17,002 bases of DNA from STD2-102 sp964414205 (GTDB taxonomy: Bacteria > Bacillota > Clostridia > Christensenellales > CAG-917): the NCBI GenBank assembly GCA_964414205.1, contig CAYPVP010000028.1, positions 1 through 17,002 of the forward strand, read 5' to 3'. This document shows positions 13,740 to 17,002 of this stretch, one piece after another. A program made the position numbers and the translations under genes. A model generated the notes under the pieces. That model had not been told where the DNA came from and searched no databases. It saw nothing but the letters and a program-made list of their open reading frames with translations. Every line of letters begins with the position of its first letter. Within the stretch, counting starts at the first letter, position 1.

Positions 13740-13906
13740 TGAACATCGCATTTGGGCTATTCATTTTTTTGACCATTTGATGAACATCACATTTGTGTTG
13801 TTCTTTTTCTGACCATTTGATGAACATTAGCCGTTAGCATTGTCCATTTTTTTGACCAATTCATGAACATCAGCCGTTAGCGTTGTCCGTTCTTTTGACC
13901 ATTTGA
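13740..13906. repeat. 40-43 bp tandem array, four units, overlapping the end of the small gene
   Basis: Units at 13740-13780, 13781-13820, 13821-13863 and 13864-13906 (plus strand) each begin TGAACAT and end TTTGACCATTTGA or a close variant. The unit at 13864-13906 contains the last nine codons and TAA of the minus-strand gene. The neighbouring unit keeps the same codon register for GQKNGQ followed by TAA. The array therefore appears to have grown from the gene's coding tail. Confidence 0.9.
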
Positions 13907-14050
13907 ACCATTTTGAGCGTTTGAGTTGTCAGTGGCATCTTGTTTTGATGCACCTGCACGAGAGCGTGAAGCAGGAGCAGATTGACCTGCTTGTTTTTGG
14001 TTGCTTCCACAGCCTTGTTTTTGATTGCTTCCACAGTTTCTTTTTGCCAT
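13877..14050 (-). CDS. Small Gln/Asn/Ser-rich protein with repeated CGSNQKQ, function unknown
   Basis: 57 residues from an ATG at 14050 with a strong ribosome site (AAGGAG, nine bases upstream). The N-terminus MAKRN is followed by two copies of CGSNQKQ (6-12 and 14-20), then a Ser/Ala/Gly/Arg stretch (APASRSRAGA) and a tail rich in Asn, Gly, Gln and Lys (QNGSNGQKNGQR). It is basic, low in hydrophobics and probably disordered; the two cysteines are its only likely structural anchors. Its codon use resembles its neighbours. It is divergent from spo0A, with an exact Spo0A-box 87 bases before the start codon. I do not recognise a family. A Spo0A-controlled sporulation-associated small protein is one inference. 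Confidence 0.75.
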   Translation of the reverse strand: MAKRNCGSNQKQGCGSNQKQAGQSAPASRSRAGASKQDATDNSNAQNGSNGQKNGQR

Positions 14051-14435
14051 TTTTCAATTCTCCTTATAAATTGATAATCTTATTTTGCACAATATCCTTG
14101 ATTTTATTCAATTCAATTTTTAAGTTTTCAACATCTTTCGACATTTTTCGCACATTTTTGATTGTTCATTTATTTTTCTATCAATATTTTCCCTTTTTAT
14201 TGGACAAACTGCAAAAAAAATACATTATTATTGGGTTAAAAGAAGTTTTTTTTTAAAAAATGTTGCATTCTCGTTTTTTTGGTGTTAACATTCGTTCATA
14301 AGTTATTCACATTTTCGCAATTTTTCAAATTTACAAATGATTTGCAATTTACAAAAGGTTATATCTTCAACTTTCCACATAAGATTTATGTTTTTTTTGC
14401 ATGGCAATTATTAAACTATCAGGGGGAGATAGGAA
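14051..14435. other. Divergent regulatory region between the small gene and spo0A
   Basis: About 385 AT-rich bases with no gene seen. They must hold the promoters for both neighbours. For the small gene, TTGAAA (14126-14131) with a weak AATAAA 17 bases on is a candidate. For spo0A I could not settle on a promoter: no convincing sigma-A or sigma-H pair was found. TTCGCACA at 14148-14154 resembles but does not match a second Spo0A-box. Confidence 0.5.
14137..14143 (-). promoter_or_regulatory. Putative Spo0A-box upstream of the small gene
   Basis: TGTCGAA on the minus strand exactly matches the core Spo0A-box. It lies six bases upstream of the candidate -35 (14126-14131) of the small minus-strand gene, and about 290 bases upstream of spo0A itself. 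A 7-bp match can occur by chance; its position in the spo0A intergenic region raises its value. Confidence 0.45.
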
Positions 14436-15224
14436 ATGAATCATACAATTGTTATTGCTGACGACAACTCAGCATTTCAAACAGCACTAGAGGACTTTTT
14501 TGACAAAGTTCCAAATTATTCTGTCGTTGGCGTTGCTTGTGATGGAATTGAAGCATGCACCATGATTGAACAACACGAACCCGACATATTGCTTTTGGAC
14601 ATCGTTATGCCCGAATTGGATGGTTTTGGTGTTCTTTCATCAATGGCACTTTCAAAAGCAAAAAAAAGGCCACTGATTGTCATGATGTCACAACTTTGTT
14701 CAGATGGTTTTGTTTCAAAAGCACTTCGCAATGGTGCAGACTACTTTTTGGCAAAGCCGTTTGCATTTGAAACCTTGGAAGCCTATTTGAACGAAACTTT
14801 CAACCCGAATTTTGACTCAGCACCAAAAAAGGCAACAACAATCAGAGAATATCCTCAAATGACTGCTCGCAAACCATCTTCTATTGATGAAAAAATTGCC
14901 ACAATCTTTTTGTCTGTTGGCATTCCTGCACACATCAAAGGCTATCAATTTTTGCGTGAAGCAATCAAAATGGCTGTGGTCAACCCTGAAATCATCAATT
15001 CAATCACAAAACAACTCTATCCTGCAATCGCAAACCAATTTGAAACTTCGGCATCAAAGGTTGAGCGAGCCATCAGACACGCCATTGAAGTTGCATGGAA
15101 TCGTGGAAAAATTGAAAACATCAACACTCTTTTTGGAATCAAAGTCTATTCAGCAAACGAAAAGCCAACCAATGGAGAATTCATTGCTCTTGTTGCTGAC
15201 AAAATGATGCTTGAAGGTGCATGA
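14436..15224 (+). CDS. spo0A: Stage 0 sporulation master regulator Spo0A
   Basis: A 262-residue response regulator, phosphorylated by the sporulation phosphorelay or orphan kinases to start spore formation. The receiver domain (1-120) has the acidic pocket D9-D10, phospho-acceptor Asp55 in LLLDIVMPELDG, the switch Ser85 (where many receivers have Thr) and Lys107 in AKPF. After a linker the Spo0A-specific DNA-binding domain covers about 145-262: GIPAHIKGYQFLREAI, SITKQLYPAIA and the recognition region SKVERAIRHAIEVAWNRG (near 203-220) are nearly invariant in the family. GGGGGAG stands upstream of the ATG. The spoIVB gene usually found just upstream in endospore formers is absent here; the neighbour is a small divergent gene. 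Confidence 0.98.
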   Translation: MNHTIVIADDNSAFQTALEDFFDKVPNYSVVGVACDGIEACTMIEQHEPDILLLDIVMPELDGFGVLSSMALSKAKKRPLIVMMSQLCSDGFVSKALRNGADYFLAKPFAFETLEAYLNETFNPNFDSAPKKATTIREYPQMTARKPSSIDEKIATIFLSVGIPAHIKGYQFLREAIKMAVVNPEIINSITKQLYPAIANQFETSASKVERAIRHAIEVAWNRGKIENINTLFGIKVYSANEKPTNGEFIALVADKMMLEGA

Positions 15225-15378
15225 CAAATTCTTTTTGCACACATTTTTGTTTTTCTTGCATTTTTGATGTCTTTTCTTCATAGATTATATTGTTGAAAAT
15301 GTAATCTTGAATTTCTTAATTTGGAATTTGCAAATTTCTTGAACATGTGGCTAGAATTTTGTTTGCAAATCATAAATC

Positions 15379-15408
15379 AAAAAAACCAGTCAATAGACTG
15401 GTTTTTTT
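15379..15408. terminator. Bidirectional terminator between spo0A and mnmG
   Basis: Perfect 13-bp stem: AAAAAAACCAGTC (15379-15391), loop AATA, GACTGGTTTTTTT (15396-15408). A/T runs on both sides let it stop the convergent spo0A and mnmG transcripts. The 150 bases between the spo0A stop and this hairpin hold nothing I recognise. Confidence 0.93.
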
Positions 15409-15495
15409 CTCTTTTATTTTTGATAGTTTGCTTGTTTGCTTTTTTGCTTATTAGTTTTTCATGTTTGTTTTGTGCAAACGTTGTTTCGCCTTTCT

Positions 15496-17002
15496 CTACT
15501 TGCTTGATTTTGAAAGATAGACAATCAAAACTGCAATGTCAGCAGGTGATACACCTGAAATTCTTGATGCTTGCCCCAAATTCATTGGTCTGACTCTGTC
15601 AAGTTTTTGCCTTGCTTCAATTCTCAACCCTTGAATTTCAAAATAGTTTATGTCATCAGACAAAATTTTGTTTTCTAGTCGTTGTTGTTCTTTGATTGCC
15701 ACTTCTTGCTTTTTCAAATAGCCTTCATATTTTGTTTCAACAAAAACGGCTTCCAAAATGTCATCTCCAAACTCGCTTGGCACAATGTTGCGAACATTCT
15801 CAATGGCGACAACTGGTCTTCTCATCAAATCAGACAATGACAACGGCTTTTCAGGGACAGTTTCGCCAAGTTGTTGCAAAATTGGCGTTGTCATTTCTTT
15901 TGGCAATGCTTTTTTTGACAAAGCAAAAAGTTCTTCAATTTTTTTGCACTTTTCTTGATATTTTGTCCATCTGTTGTCATCAACAAGCCCTAGTTCTCGT
16001 CCTTTTGCTGTCAATCGCCTATCAGCGTTGTCTTGTCTCAAAAAAATTCTATGCTCGGCTCTTGCTGTCATCATTCGGTAGGGTTCGGGTGTTCCTTTTG
16101 TTGTCAAGTCATCAATCAAAACTCCAATGTATGCTTCATTTCTGCCCAAAACAAATGGTGGCTTGTTTTCGATGTATAAAACAGCATTGATTGAAGCCAT
16201 AAGTCCTTGTGCTGCTGCCTCCTCATAGCCACTAGAACCGTTGAACTGTCCTGCACTATAAAGACCCTTATATTTTTTGACTTGCAATGTTGGAGCAAGT
16301 TCAAGTGGGTTTATGCAATCATATTCGATGGCATAGGCATATTTTTTGAACACACAGTTTTCAAGACCAGGAACACTGCGATAAAATTTTTCTTGAACAT
16401 CTTTTGGAAGTGAACTCGACAAACCTTGAACAAACATTTCATCGCTGTCAAGCCCTTCTGGCTCAACAAAAATTTGATGTCTGTTGTGGTCAACAAATCT
16501 CATGACTTTGTCTTCAATCGATGGACAATATCTTGGTCCAATGCCTTTGATTGAACCGTTGTAGAGTGGCGAACGGTCAATGTTGTCTTTGATGATTTGG
16601 TGCGTGTTTTCGTTGGTGTAGGTCAAATGACATGGCAAAATGTTTTCAATTTTGTCTTCTGTCAAAAAAGAAAATGGTGAAACATCTTCACCTTCTTGAA
16701 TTTCCATTTTTGAATAGTCAATGCTGTCTTTCAAAATTCGAGCAGGAGTTCCTGTTTTGAAACGGCGCAAATCAAGCCCAAGTTCCAAAAGATTTGATGT
16801 CAAACGGTTTGATGGTTTAAAGCCACTTGGCCCACTGCTGTGGGTTTCTTCACCTGTGATTGTTTTTCCGTTCAAATAGACACCACTTGCAATCACAACG
16901 GTTTTTGCCTTGATTTGTTCATGAGTGCCATCAGAATTGACAACTTCAACCCCAACAACCTCTCCGTTTTCAACCAAAATTTTGGACACTTCGCATTCTT
17001 TC
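15496..17002 (-). CDS. mnmG: tRNA uridine-5-carboxymethylaminomethyl modification protein MnmG (C-terminal part)
   Basis: FAD-dependent enzyme that, with the GTPase MnmE, installs the cmnm5 group at wobble uridine 34 of certain tRNAs. The frame is open through the right edge (the residues before GTG at 16989 read KECE), so about 120 N-terminal residues, including the FAD-binding GxGxxG, lie outside. Visible family landmarks are VVIASGVYLNGK, LGLDLRRFKTGTPAR, GPRYCPSIEDKV with its conserved Cys, GLYSAGQFNGSSGYEEAAAQ, RAEHRIFLRQDNADRRLT, and the C-terminal helical MnmE-binding domain ending GVSPADIAVLIVYLSK. Stop is TAG. Convergent with spo0A. Confidence 0.97.
   Translation of the reverse strand, partial: KECEVSKILVENGEVVGVEVVNSDGTHEQIKAKTVVIASGVYLNGKTITGEETHSSGPSGFKPSNRLTSNLLELGLDLRRFKTGTPARILKDSIDYSKMEIQEGEDVSPFSFLTEDKIENILPCHLTYTNENTHQIIKDNIDRSPLYNGSIKGIGPRYCPSIEDKVMRFVDHNRHQIFVEPEGLDSDEMFVQGLSSSLPKDVQEKFYRSVPGLENCVFKKYAYAIEYDCINPLELAPTLQVKKYKGLYSAGQFNGSSGYEEAAAQGLMASINAVLYIENKPPFVLGRNEAYIGVLIDDLTTKGTPEPYRMMTARAEHRIFLRQDNADRRLTAKGRELGLVDDNRWTKYQEKCKKIEELFALSKKALPKEMTTPILQQLGETVPEKPLSLSDLMRRPVVAIENVRNIVPSEFGDDILEAVFVETKYEGYLKKQEVAIKEQQRLENKILSDDINYFEIQGLRIEARQKLDRVRPMNLGQASRISGVSPADIAVLIVYLSKSSK

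Overview
The window is a piece of an AT-rich, low-GC bacterial chromosome, almost certainly from a Bacillota (Firmicutes) lineage. The evidence is a full-length Spo0A, a THF riboswitch in front of an ECF-type folate transporter subunit, the rpsF-ssb-rpsR operon, a UPF0291 (YnzC-like) protein, and a prolyl-tRNA synthetase of the short form with a C-terminal zinc site. Two runs of exactly 100 N (1233-1332 and 9320-9419) look like default scaffold gaps. Both fall inside repeats, so this is probably a draft or metagenome-derived assembly. Host-associated, uncultivated Clostridia-like origin is a guess.

Layout. 1-180: end of a plus-strand unit with a bidirectional terminator. 180-327: tRNA-Ser(GCT) with its own promoter on the minus strand. 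330-1610: no protein gene, but two unrelated tandem-repeat arrays (about 114 bp and 86-87 bp periods). 1566-2590: folT-like gene under a THF riboswitch (minus). 2710-7070: asnS-asnA-aspS operon (minus), which supplies asparagine and charges tRNA-Asn and tRNA-Asp. 7386-8640: 14-bp repeats, terminator, then rpsR, ssb and rpsF (minus). 8640-9677: non-coding, with two copies of a 141-bp structured repeat. 9678-12883: proS, ung, yhbY, UPF0291 and a small unknown gene (minus). 13090-13721: a plus-strand two-zinc-ribbon protein with a very acidic tail. 13740-14050: a 57-codon minus-strand gene running into a 40-43 bp repeat array. 14436-15224: spo0A (plus). 15379-15408: shared terminator. 15496-17002: the C-terminal part of mnmG (minus), cut by the window edge.

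Most genes are housekeeping translation, DNA repair and replication genes. The less ordinary content is between and at the ends of genes. In two separate places (folT and the small gene next to spo0A) the tandem array downstream of the stop codon is a diverged amplification of the gene's own last codons plus stop codon. The small gene near spo0A has an exact TGTCGAA Spo0A-box upstream and lies divergent from spo0A, so it may be a Spo0A target. The zinc-ribbon/polyacidic protein has no function I recognise.
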